Shown: positions 11,092-22,094 of the stretch, piece by piece | Layout of the letters: every line of letters begins with the position of its first letter | Numbering within the stretch: position 1 is the stretch's first letter | Assembly (NCBI GenBank): GCA_946122785.1 | Contig: CAMGYJ010000005.1 | Location: forward strand, 65,174,200-65,238,199 | Length of the DNA stretch: 64,000 bases | Origin: Linum tenue | Lineage: Eukaryota; Streptophyta; Magnoliopsida; Malpighiales; Linaceae | Reading direction: 5' to 3' | The notes under the pieces: model-generated | Databases searched by the model: none | What the model was told of the DNA's origin: nothing | The model's input: only the letters and a program-made list of their open reading frames with translations | Program-made: the position numbers and the translations under genes

Positions 11092-12448
11092 TGACTCACT
11101 CCTACTGTCACTCTAGAAAATGGCCAAGTGTAAACACTTCCTAAAGCGTAGTATAGCGGGTTGGGTTTTAATGTCAACCCGGGTCCTAGATGTGATGACT
11201 ACTCGGTGAAGTCTTGTTATTTAGCAGTGAACTTTTAGTGCAACTCAAGCAAACAAAAACACAAAGCAAGTAAACGGTTGTTGTCAAGTCAAGAGAGGTC
11301 ACCCGGATATGGTTCCCCCTAGACTGTAGTTAAGTCGGATTGCAATTTACCAAGTTCAGTTTTCATGAAAGTTATACTGCGGAAGGTTCTTAATTAGCCT
11401 GAAGTCTCGACTAAAGGTCTCCAGACCTTCTCAATCTGAGTCTCTAGCGGGCGACTAACCTCCACCGGAGTAAACAGATTGAGGCCCTAACGAACCAAAT
11501 CTCCACTACCGAATTGAATTCGGTACAGAATAGCGAATTGGCTCCTCGACTAAAGTCACCAATTCGCCACCTTCGATTAAGGGTACTCTATCAACCTAGG
11601 CAGATATTCTCATTCTAGGTCAAAGCAGAAACAACAGGAATTTGGTCAGGATTCAAGTCATTCAATCATTCAAACCTCAATCGAATATAATCAATTCACA
11701 ACTCTGTACTTGGGTTCATACAATCAGACCTAGCATACAAATCTAGGGTTCCCCATACCCAGATGAATGGGGGAACTACTCCATAGAGAAAGAAGCAAAA
11801 GCAGATTCAGACGCGGAAATCATACTGTGAAGATGGATTTCTGCTCCTGGACGTTTAATCGCACTTCTCCAAGCTCAAGTCGGGCTCCAATGGTGATGAA
11901 GATCGATCTATGGCGCTTGGGAACTCTGGTTCGTCGCTCTCTCTCTAGGTATCGCTTTCTCTCTCAAAAACTCGGAACCCCCTGAAAATTGGCCTTCTTT
12001 TCCTTTTATCAGCTGCCATCGCGATACCCGGTCGAAATACCCGGTCGGGTATTTAGGGGTTCGACCGGGTATTTCCCAAACCGCGCCGTTTCAACTAAGG
12101 GGAAATTCCCCGGTCTGTCCTCATAATCCCCGACCGGGGATTTTAGGCATTTTCCCGGGCCCCCTTCTGCTTCTCACGGACGCCCGAAGTGAAAAATACC
12201 CGGTCAAGGCCAGACAATACCCGGTCGGGTATTCCTGCTTCTGGCCGGGTATTTTGGTCCAACAGCCTCCTTCGTCCCAACTTCGCTCCTTTCGACCCGG
12301 AACTCGTTCCCCCGCCTCGATTCCAACGCCGGGACCTGAAATGTGACATAAACACATACCCTAGCGTGAAATCGGCTTAAAACACGAGATTCCTCACTAC
12401 AAACGGCTTCAGAATGGGGTGAAAACATGTGTAATTATTGGTCTATCA
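11092..12448 (-). repeat. 3' LTR of element B
   Basis: 1357 bp with TG...CA ends. Contains palindromes with arms AATACCCGGT/CGGGTATT at 12036-12054 and 12216-12233, and a related CCCCGACCGGGG palindrome near 12127-12142. Confidence 0.93.
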
Positions 12449-13714
12449 AACTCCCCCACACTTAACCGTTTGCTTGTCCCTAAGCAAACCTAACTCAAAC
12501 CAATGCAGCTCTCCAGATCTCTATAGCGACAAACAACCCCGATCGTAGGTAGAGGATTTTCTAAATCATTTAGCAACTTACGAGGTCAACCGACGCACAA
12601 GTCATCTCATAGCTTCTTCGGCGAGAGCACTAGTCCCGACTCGGCATCATGGCAAACAGTGAACAGAGGACAAATGAATCGTGGATGAAGGGACTCTCAA
12701 AAACAAAAGATCATGGACTCACATTAATTCAAGGTGCTCGATTTTCGTTTTGAACATGGTTGGAACCCTTTTCTTTCTTCTTTTTGCTTGTTTTTCTGTT
12801 TTTCTCTTTTTTCCACGGGTTCCAACCTGTTTCTGCAGAAAACGGGGGCTCCCACCTAGCAAAGCTTTTGCGGGAGCCCGGCTCTTACCGACCATGCCAG
12901 GAGCGGGTGTCTCGAGCCTCGTGCGGGGGAAAGACATGTAAGGGGGCTGGAGGTAGTAGGTGGAAATTGGGAACGGATTCCCGTCTCCCCTTACACACTT
13001 TTCGCCCTATTCGCACGGGAGACGTTATTTTAAAGCACATTTTCGAGCACCTGTTATTGTCAAAACATGATACAAGAGTCCATGACAGGCAGAGAGTCCA
13101 CAACACCACACAATTCAAGGGTCCTAAGATCACTAATTCACTCAATCAACCAACACAATATGAAGAAGAAATGAGACTTCTTAAATGAATCAACATCCTC
13201 CATAGTGCTACACTACCTCCCTAGGTTGCAAATCACTACAGAGACTGTCAATTCAAAGCATACTGAGCAGGCAATTGCAAGGAACACGCACTTGGAGTCC
13301 TCAAATTTAAAAATTTGGACAGTGGACTAGACAGTGGACTAGGCTACAAGCACACAAACAGAGCTAATGCAGTCAAAAGATAAACATCCCCCACACTTAA
13401 GATCGACATTGCCCTCAATGGAGAAGAGGGAAGGAAAGGGGAACGATGTTACCGGTATGCACGGACTGCAGGAGACTGGAAATGGACCAGTCGGGAACAC
13501 AGCACAGCTAAAAGGAAACAGAAGAGCTCAAACACAATATGTTAGGTCCAATGTCAGCCCAATAAGACATCATCCAAAACAAAAGAAAGCAACCCAAAAA
13601 CAAACCAAATCGCAATCCGACTCGAAACAAAACAAATAGATGAAAACCATGGTGGGGTTGCCTCCCCACAAGCGCTTCTTTACCGTCTTTTAGCTGGACG
13701 CCCATGGTGGATAC
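12449..13714 (-). other. Element B 3' noncoding tail
   Basis: Read on the minus strand from the ORF stop: post-stop hairpin GTGGGG/AGGCAA/CCCCAC (13669-13652), internal polypurine-like tract (13400-13387), stem-loop (13350-13291, with a duplicated GTGGACTAGAC), a stem of GGTTGGAACCC with its complement (12827-12759) around a purine-rich loop, a GTTTGCTT/AAGCAAAC hairpin (12489-12468) and the terminal polypurine tract (12465-12449). No ORF is supported. Confidence 0.75.
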
Positions 13715-15250
13715 TCAGCGGGGTGCAGGAACAGGTACCTCCAAGAGCGGATCCACATCGCTCTTGAGATACAGCTTCAGGTGGTGACCGTGCACCCGAC
13801 GGTTGCAACCACCAGCAGAGGTCAGCTCGACCTGGCAATCCGCCAAGATGCAGGCGAGTGAGTACTCGGATGGCCAGGGTGGTCGTGGTGCAGTGGGTGG
13901 GACCAGCTCGTAGTGGTCCCCACCCTTGTTCCGTGCAGGCTTAGCAACCTGCTGCTTCAGCCGCCACTCCTCCTTGAGCTTTTTGTTCGGTGGTGAGGCT
14001 GGAGGGAGCGGCGGCGAAGGAGTGAGAGGGGGGTCCTGCAAAATGGGAGGTGCAGAAGGATACACGACAGGCTCGTGTACCTGGTCAGAAATAGCATGCA
14101 CAGGTGTGACAGCAATCATAGCACAGTGATCAACCTCAGTCACAGAAAAAGTAGCCTGTTCATTTCCAGCACGCAGAATCAGTTTACCATCATGCACATC
14201 AATCAATGCCTTGGCGGTGGCAAGAAATGGTCTACCCAGAATCAAAGGCACATCCACATCATCATTTATGTCCAGGATAACAAAATCAACAGGATATGTG
14301 AATGCACCAACACCAACAAGCAGATCCTCTATGATACCCCTAGGATGCACAACGGAACGATCAGCTAGCTGAATGCTCATCCTAGTAGGGCTAAGTTCAC
14401 CTAGGTCTAGCTTTTTGAACAGTTTATATGGCATTACATTAATGCATGCGCCTAGGTCCGCCAATGACTTCCCTACATGCATGCTGCCAATAGTAAGAGG
14501 GATAGTAAAACTCCCTGGGTCTTTGCGCTTCTCGGGCAGCTTGTTCTGCAGGACAGCAAAACACTCCTCGCTCAGCAGCACTGTCGAGAGATCCCCAAGT
14601 TTCTTCTTGTTGGTGCAGAGATCTTTCATGAACTTAGCGTACTTGGGCATCTTCGACAGTGCCTCCACAAATGGTACGCTGATGTTGAGCTGCTTCAACA
14701 TTGCCATAAAATTGACAAACTCAGTCTCCAGCTTATCTTTATGGAGGCGAGTGGGGAAGGGAAGCTGGGGCACATGCTCCTTCACCACTGGTTGTGGCTT
14801 GGGAGCAATGGCTTCCTTCTCCACCCGCACTTCTGCATCACCGGCTGGAAGTGCTGAAGCAGGTAGTGGTTCCTCCTGCCTGGTCGGGGCAGGATCAGCT
14901 GATGTAGGCCTGCCGCTCCTGGTGAAAATGGCATCCAGCTGCTCGTGCGGGTCCCGTGGATTTGGGATGGTGGTGGCAGGTAGCGTCCCCGGGGCCCGAG
15001 CAGTAAGCTGGCGCGCTAGGACACCGACTTGGTGCTGGAGATCTTGCAGAATAGCACCCTGGTTCCTCTGTCCCGCCTCCAGGTTTCTCTGGCCTGCCTC
15101 CAGTGAGGCTATGGTCTGATCCATCTTCGTGAAATTCGCCTGACTGGTGGTCATGAATGCTTGCAATATATTCTTCAGATCAGCCATCTGAGTATCTGGA
15201 GCTGCGGCTGCTGGAGGCTGGGCATACTGGCGCTGGGGCTGCTGGAATTG

Positions 15251-15255
15251 CTGCC
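15251..15255. repeat. Target site duplication CTGCC of element C, left copy
   Basis: Matches 22090-22094 exactly; both lie in the gag-protease ORF of element B. Confidence 0.95.
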
Positions 15256-15540
15256 TGATGACTCGATATTTGCACATGTTTTCCCCTGTGTTTCTTGATC
15301 GTTTGAGCTTTAATTATCACATCTTTGGCCTATTTTACGCTAGGTTGTGTTCCTTTGTCATATTTCAGGTCCTAGCACATAAAGTGAAGCATAGGCGCAA
15401 AGTTCAAGTCAATCAGAGATCAATTGACGATTCGGGAGAAGAAACTCGGGTATGACCTGAAGAAGAATGGATTTCTACCTCACTTCATGAACAAAGAATC
15501 ATGCAAGCTTGTTATGAAATGAAAGAGGACGAGACTACGA
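15256..15540 (+). repeat. Truncated LTR of element C (first of three)
   Basis: Matches the first 285 bp of the full LTRs, then breaks inside the sequence and joins 3' internal sequence at 15541. Confidence 0.9.
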
Positions 15541-16499
15541 CCGTTGAATTCATGTGGTAATGGTGCAACCTAGGGAGGTAGTGTAGCACTATGGAGGATG
15601 TTGAAGTATAAGATTTTTCCTATCTAGCTCTTTGTTGTGCCAGTTGATTTTGTGAATTAGTGGAGCTAGGACCTTTGAATTCATGTGGTAATGGTGACTC
15701 TATGTGGATTGTGTTTTGGACTCGTGTATCGAACAGGGTGCTCATATAGAAAATGGGAAGCAGTTGGTCCTCCATGTCGAAATCATTGAAATCTTAAACA
15801 TGGGGTAAGCCCAACGTGTGTGGCACCGTTCATTGCACAAAATCGGGTTTTGGAAGAGATTTTAGTGATCCTTAGTGGGGTACTCCTACAAGGTGAAGCT
15901 AAGCTGTCTCTAGTACAAGTAAAATTTTCACCCGTTGAACGGTTTGCCTACTCGAGGATGTGTTTTTAAGGGCACAGATAGAGCTTCCGACCCCCCTTAA
16001 TTTCATTGACCCTCCACACGAGTTGAGGAAAAGGAGTTAAAAGAAGTACTCTGGCGAGCGCCAGATGTACAGAAATTGCTCTTGCTCGACTAATAAGGGT
16101 CGACCGTGCAAAAGACTGCAGTTGGAACCCCCGCTAAGTGAATAAAAAGGAAAAAAAAAGTAAGTAAAATGAAAGTGAAAAAGGGGTTCCAACGGTGAAA
16201 TGAAGTGAAAGAGCACCCCGGTACAACGAGTCCTTGGTTGTGAATGGTGTGAGTCCCTTTATCCATGAACTGACTGTCTTACTTCTACTTTTTCTCATGA
16301 TCCTGGCTTGATTCTAGTACTCGCATTGAGAGAGATAGGGAACGTCTTAGAAGACCAGTTGACCTCGTAAGCTGCTATATGATCTAGGAAATCCTCTACC
16401 GACGATCGGGGTTGTATGTTGCTATAGAGCTCTGGAGAGTTGCATTGGTTTGAGTTAGGTTTGCTTGGGGACAAGCAAACGGTTAAGTGTGGGGGGATT
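15541..16499 (+). other. Duplicated 3' internal fragment of element C
   Basis: Nearly identical to 19722-20660, including the purine-loop hairpin (16121-16193), the pre-PPT hairpin (16459-16480) and polypurine tract (16483-16499). The first 24 bp at the junction resemble the version of this tail seen in element D more than that of C. Confidence 0.85.
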
Positions 16500-17928
16500 T
16501 GATGACTCGATATTTGCACATGTTTTCCCCTGTGTTTCTTGATCGTTTGAGCTTTAATTATCACATCTTTGGCCTATTTTACGCTAGGTTGTGTTCCTTT
16601 GTCATATTTCAGGTCCTAGCACATAAAGTGAAGCATAGGCGCAAAGTTCAAGTCAATCAGAGATCAATTGACGATTCGGGAGAAGAAACTCGGGTATGAC
16701 CTGAAGAAGAATGGATTTCTACCTCACTTCATGAACAAAGAATCATGCAAGCTTGTTATGAAATTAAAGAGGACGAGACTACGAGCGTCTGGGATCAAAC
16801 GGCGACTGATTCGGAGTCCGGACGAGGGAGAAACGAAGCATTGAACAGGCTCGGCAGTGAACACACGGGCAGTAGGCCTTCAGAACACGACCGTGTTCTG
16901 TGACCGTGTTTTTACTGCCGAGAGCTGATTTGAGTTTGGCCAACTCGAGCTGAAAACACGGGCGGGCTGAGGCAAAGCACGGCCATGCCCTCGACCGTGT
17001 TTTGCCCAGAATCGGGTTTTTTAACCCAAATTCGAGCCAAAGGAGAGGGAGAGCTGGGTTTTGGATCCCAAACACCCAAGGGACGAACCAAAGAGAGAGA
17101 GAACGATTTGAGGGCATTCTTGGAGTGGAATTGGAGGATTTCTTCGCCTTGGAAGCTCGAGGAACAAGCCCGGACTTGAAGACTGATCATCTGAAGATTC
17201 TTACTGCAGTCTCTCTCTTCTCTATGGAGTAACTTCCCTTCACTTAGGTTTTGAGGAACCCTAGCTATGTCTGTTTGATTGGATGATTGTATGAGTACTT
17301 TGACTTGATAATCTTGAGTTCATATTCAATCTATGCATGTTTTCATGATTCAATTCTGCTTTAGTCGAGATTATTGATTCTGCTTTGATCCTATGAGAGC
17401 GAATACCTGATTAGGTCAATAGAGCACCATAGATTGATAGTAGTGGATCAATTGCTTTAGTCGAGGGTTGATTCACTGCTTTGTATCGATTGAGAACCTC
17501 ATTCGATAGAGGGAGTCTAGTTCAGAACGCCTTGATCGATTGTTCTAGAGAAGGATATGTCCCTATAGGCAATTGACTCAAGAGGGCCTTGTTCCTTTAG
17601 TCGAGACTCAAGGTCTAGTCAAGGATTCTCCGCATTGTGAATGAAAGTGAAACAAGTTAGAGATCATCAATCGTTAATCTGGCTAGTGGCTAGGGGGAAT
17701 CATACCTAAGTGAGTTCCCAACCTGTAATTAGATTAACTTTAACTGTAGTTTGCTAGAGTAGTTTTAGTTCTTTCATCTTAATCTGTTTTGCTAGATAAT
17801 GAACTGAAGTTAAGTAATAGTAACTCTAGAGACCCGTGGATTCGATATTTATTACTTGAGCCACTATACTGCAGTCCCTTTCATTGGTTACACTTGGCCA
17901 TTGTTAGGTGTTGTGTTTTAGCGTGTCA
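16500..17928 (+). repeat. Middle LTR of element C (5' LTR of the full unit)
   Basis: TGATGACTCG...GCGTGTCA, 1429 bp, followed directly by the primer binding site. Carries the AGAACACGACCGTGTTCT palindrome at 16882-16899. Confidence 0.93.
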
Positions 17929-17934
17929 AGTTTT

Positions 17935-17953
17935 TGGCGCCGTTGCCGGGGAC
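17935..17953 (+). promoter_or_regulatory. Primer binding site of element C
   Basis: TGGCGCCGTTGCCGGGGAC, identical to the site of element B, lies six bases after the LTR end. A shared primer site is consistent with shared replication machinery. Confidence 0.82.
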
Positions 17954-18064
17954 TTTCTAGAGTATTAGGAAAGGCAGAAGTTTGTTACTTTAGCGGTTTT
18001 CTTTTCTTTTCCACCCTTGCTTTTCACTTGGGTGTTTTTGTTTTTGTTGGTGCAGATCTGAATC

Positions 18065-19279
18065 ATGGATCCTCATGGCTTCTCCAATCATTGGGGGTAT
18101 CCACCACCATCCGAGTGGTATTACCCCGAGACCCCCTGGAGCAATCAAGGAGGAGAAGACTATGGATTCGGGTTCCAGTGCCAACACCCTTACTACGGAG
18201 AACAATCTGACCCCTGGGTATATCAAGAACAATCCCATTACCAAGAAGACTTTCTTCCACAACCAGAAGGGCCATCAGAGCTGGAGTTACCCATGGCGGC
18301 CTTCACGGGCCATTCTGCAGAGCCATGCTACACTCCACAGCCAGATCCAAACTATGAACTGAGGCTTCTCTTGGAGCAGTTCGTTCGGGACTCCGAGAGA
18401 CGCAATCGCAAGATGGATCTTCAAATCCAAGCCCTTTCCTCTTCCTATCCCTCATTTCTCCATGATATGGAGGAGGCTGTTCAACGCTCAGCGAAGCAAA
18501 CAGAGTGGGTGGAGCAAGTTTGCTCACAACTTGCTCAAGATCACCCGTCTGCTACCATACTAGAAGAGGACGAGGAAGAAGAAGGCTACAAGGACATTGT
18601 GGAGCACACAGAAGTTGTCACGGAGAGCTCCCGTGATGATCATGATCAGGAATGTCCTGTCGTAGCCGGCCACCCTTTCCCACATCCCACACTGAGCTTT
18701 GAAGAGGTGGGCATGAGTGAGGAGATGCAAGAAGATCTCATGAAAGAAATTGCTTGGCAACTTGCTCTCCAATCCGTGCTAGAAGAAGAAGAGCAAGAAA
18801 GGGTGCAGAAAGAGGTTGTGGAGGATGACGAAAGCGAAGCAGGAGGAATTCTTGATAATTTTCCAGGGGTGATACCACATGAAGAAGAAAGGGAGGTTGA
18901 AGAAGCAATTGGCGTCCAGGCTGAGGACGGAGTTGAGGTGGAAGAGGCTTGCACCGGCCATGAGTTACTTGTGATATCCCCACCAAACTTCGAGGAATTG
19001 CTCAGCAAGGACCCATTTGCAGTGTCTCTTTGCCAGACCAAGGCCACATCGACATCGGTCCCTCTTGGTGGACGCGATGGTGGTCAATCGATGTTGTCAT
19101 ATCTGGTTTGGGGCAATGAGACGAGAGAAGAGAAGAAGAGGTCTCGAGGGTGGAGACTTCATCTGCATCAAGTGCACGAGCCTTCATCACCTGCCGCACC
19201 ACATGCTCGTGACTTGAGACTCCACCTCATCGACGAGAACCTCAACTTCAAGGAGGTTTTGGGGTGGACCGAAACTTAG
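18065..19279 (+). CDS. Orphan acidic protein of element C (404 aa)
   Basis: An uninterrupted ORF begins at ATG 18065, about 110 bp after the primer site, and ends at TAG 19277-19279. I do not recognise a domain. The N-terminal 70 residues are rich in Tyr, Trp, Pro and Gln; residues about 98-150 look helical with many charges; the centre is very acidic (E/D runs near 166-173 and 238-250); the end is basic then closes L-N-F-K-E-V-L-G-W-T-E-T. No zinc knuckle, D-S/T-G or Y-x-D-D motif is present. It sits where gag-pol should begin and is followed by the same post-stop hairpin as A, B and D. It may be a trans-acting structural protein or a remnant; openness in a young copy favours recent function or short residence. 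Confidence 0.7.
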   Translation: MDPHGFSNHWGYPPPSEWYYPETPWSNQGGEDYGFGFQCQHPYYGEQSDPWVYQEQSHYQEDFLPQPEGPSELELPMAAFTGHSAEPCYTPQPDPNYELRLLLEQFVRDSERRNRKMDLQIQALSSSYPSFLHDMEEAVQRSAKQTEWVEQVCSQLAQDHPSATILEEDEEEEGYKDIVEHTEVVTESSRDDHDQECPVVAGHPFPHPTLSFEEVGMSEEMQEDLMKEIAWQLALQSVLEEEEQERVQKEVVEDDESEAGGILDNFPGVIPHEEEREVEEAIGVQAEDGVEVEEACTGHELLVISPPNFEELLSKDPFAVSLCQTKATSTSVPLGGRDGGQSMLSYLVWGNETREEKKRSRGWRLHLHQVHEPSSPAAPHARDLRLHLIDENLNFKEVLGWTET

Positions 19280-20660
19280 GAGCCATCGTCCGGCTCACGA
19301 CGTGAAAGAAGCGCTTGTTGGGAGGCAACCCAACCATTCGGTTTGCATTTCTTTCCCTATTACTCTTCGGTTGAGTCAGTTTTGTTCTTTGATTTTAGAG
19401 TCAATAACTCAACCTTTGTGAGATTTTGTGTGGTGTTTGTGTTCTGATTACTCTCTCCTCCTGGAATACATCGCCTGCCCCGTCCACCATCATTCACCCT
19501 TGATCTGGTAACTTCGTTCTACCCTCCTTATCTTTCCTCCATTGAGGACAATGTCGTGCTTAAGTGTGGGGGGATGTTCGATTATGTATGCGTGTCAATG
19601 GTTGGCTGTTTGTGTGCTTGGAGCCTAGTCCACTGCCCAAATTTCGATTTGAGGGCTCCAAGTACGTGTTTCCTTGCAAATTGCCTGCTCAGTATGCTTT
19701 GAATTGACAGTCTCTATAGTAATGTGCAACCTAGGGAGGTAGTGTAGCACTATGGAGGATGTTGAAGTATAAGATTTTTCCTATCTAGCTCTTTGTTGTG
19801 CCAGTTGATTTTGTGAATTAGTGGAGCTAGGACCTTTGAATTCATGTGGTAATGGTGACTCTATGTGGATTGTGTTTTGGACTCGTGTATCGAACAGGGT
19901 GCTCATATAGAAAATGGGAAGCAGTTGGTCCTCCATGTCGAAATCATTGAAATCTTAAACATGGGGTAAGCCCAACGTGTGTGGCACCGTTCATTGCACA
20001 AAATCGGGTTTTGGAAGAGATTTTAGTGATCCTTAGTGGGGTACTCCTACAAGGTGAAGCTAAGCTGTCTCTAGTACAAGTAAAATTTTCACCCGTTGAA
20101 CGGTTTGCCTACTCGAGGATGTGTTTTTAAGGGCACAGATAGAGCTTCCGACCCCCCTTAATTTCATTGACCCTCCACACGAGTTGAGGAAAAGGAGTTA
20201 AAAGAAGTACTCTGGCGAGCGCCAGATGTACAGAAATTGCTCTTGCTCGACTAATAAGGGTCGACCGTGCAAAAGACTGCAGTTGGAACCCCCGCTAAGT
20301 GAATAAAAAGGAAAAAAAAAGTAAGTAAAATGAAAGTGAAAAAGGGGTTCCAACGGTGAAATGAAGTGAAAGAGCACCCCGGTACAACGAGTCCTTGGTT
20401 GTGAATGGTGTGAGTCCCTTTATCCATGAACTGACTGTCTTACTTCTACTTTTTCTCATGATCCTGGCTTGAGTCTAGTACTCGCATTGAGAGAGATAGG
20501 GAACGTCTTAGAAGACCAGTTGACCTCGTAAGCTGCTATATGATCTAGGAAATCCTCTACCGACGATCGGGGTTGTATGTTGCTATAGAGCTCTGGAGAG
20601 TTGCATTGGTTTGAGTTAGGTTTGCTTGGGGACAAGCAAACGGTTAAGTGTGGGGGGATT
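19280..20660 (+). other. Element C 3' noncoding tail
   Basis: Contains the post-stop hairpin GTTGGG/AGGCAA/CCCAAC (19317-19334), internal polypurine-like tract (19560-19574), stem-loop CTTGGAGCC...GGCTCCAAG (19617-19662), purine-loop hairpin with stem GTTGGAACCCC (20282-20354), hairpin GTTTGCTTG/GGGA/CAAGCAAAC (20620-20641) and terminal polypurine tract (20644-20660). No ORF is supported. Confidence 0.8.
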
Positions 20661-22089
20661 TGATGACTCGATATTTGCACATGTTTTCCCCTGTGTTTCT
20701 TGATCGTTTGAGCTTTAATTATCACATCTTTGGCCTATTTTATGCTAGGTTGTGTTCCTTTGTCATATTTCAGGTCCTAGCACATAAAGTGAAGCATAGG
20801 CGCAAAGTTCAAGTCAATCAGAGATCAATTGACGATTCGGGAGAAGAAACTCGGGTATGACCTGAAGAAGAATGGATTTCTACCTCACTTCATGAACAAA
20901 GAATCATGCAAGCTTGTTATGAAATGAAAGAGGACGAGACTACGAGCGTCTGGGATCAAACGGCGACTGATTCGGAGTCCGGACGAGGGAGAAACGAAGC
21001 ATTGAACAGGCTCGGCAGTGAACACACGGGCAGTAGGCCTTCAGAACACGACCGTGTTCTGTGACCGTGTTTTTACTGCCGAGAGCTGATTTGAGTTTGA
21101 CCAACTCGAGCTGAAAACACGGGCGGGCTGAGGCAAAGCACGGCCGTGCCCTCGACCGTGTTTTGCCCAGAATCGGGTTTTTTAACCCAAATTCGAGCCA
21201 AAGGAGAGGGAGAGCTGGGTTTTGGATCCCAAACACCCAAGGGACGAACCAAAGAGAGAGAGAACGATTTGAGGGCATTCTTGGAGTGGAATTGGAGGAT
21301 TTCTTCGCCTTGGAAGCTCGAGGAACAAGCCCGGACTTGAAGACTGATCATCTGAAGATTCTTACTGCAGTCTCTCTCTTCTCTATGGAGTAACTTCCCT
21401 TCACTTAGGTTTTGAGGAACCCTAGCTATGTCTGTTTGATTGGATGATTGTATGAGTACTTTGACTTGATAATCTTGAGTTCATATTCAATCTATGCATG
21501 TTTTCATGATTCAATTCTGCTTTAGTCGAGATTATTGATTCTGCTTTGATCCTATGAGAGCGAATACCTGATTAGGTCAATAGAGCACCATAGATTGATA
21601 GTAGTGGATCAATTGCTTTAGTCGAGGGTTGATTCACTGCTTTGTATCGATTGAGAACCTCATTCGATAGAGGGAGTCTAGTTCAGTACGCCTTGATCGA
21701 TTGTTCTAGAGAAGGATACGTCCCTCTAGGCAATTGACTCAAGAGGGCCTTGTTCCTTTAGTCGAGACTCAAGGTCTAGTCAAGGATTCTCCGCATTGTG
21801 AATGAAAGTGAAACAAGTTAGAGATCATCAATCGTTAATCTGGCTAGTGGCTAGGGGGAATCATACCTAAGTGAGTTCCCAACCTGTAATTAGATTAACT
21901 TTAACTGTAGTTTGCTAGAGTAGTTTTAGTTCTTTCATCTTAATCTGTTTTGCTAGATAATGAACTGAAGTTGAGTAATAGTAACTCTAGAGACCCGTGG
22001 ATTCGATATTTATTACTTGAGCCACTATACTGCAGTCCCTTTCATTGGTTACACTTGGCCATTGTTAGGTGTTGTGTTTTAGCGTGTCA
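20661..22089 (+). repeat. 3' LTR of element C
   Basis: 1429 bp, TG...CA, nearly identical to 16500-17928. Palindrome copy at 21043-21060. Confidence 0.93.
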
Positions 22090-22094
22090 CTGCC
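22090..22094. repeat. Target site duplication CTGCC of element C, right copy
   Basis: Immediately follows the GTGTCA end of element C. Confidence 0.95.

Larger units (their letters stand above)
15256..22089 (+). mobile_element. Element C: non-autonomous LTR element with three LTRs and one orphan ORF
   Basis: Layout is truncated LTR (15256-15540), 3' internal fragment (15541-16499), full LTR (16500-17928), full internal region (17929-20660), full LTR (20661-22089), all bounded by one pair of CTGCC duplications. The single internal region carries a 404-codon ORF and no gag, protease, RT or integrase similarity. The two full LTRs are both 1429 bp and differ at about seven or eight positions by eye, so it is young, consistent with being the innermost insertion. 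Confidence 0.92.

Noticed and set aside
14373..15119. 248-codon plus-strand ORF across element B protease
   Set aside because: Shadow of the minus-strand gag-protease ORF; no motif of its own.
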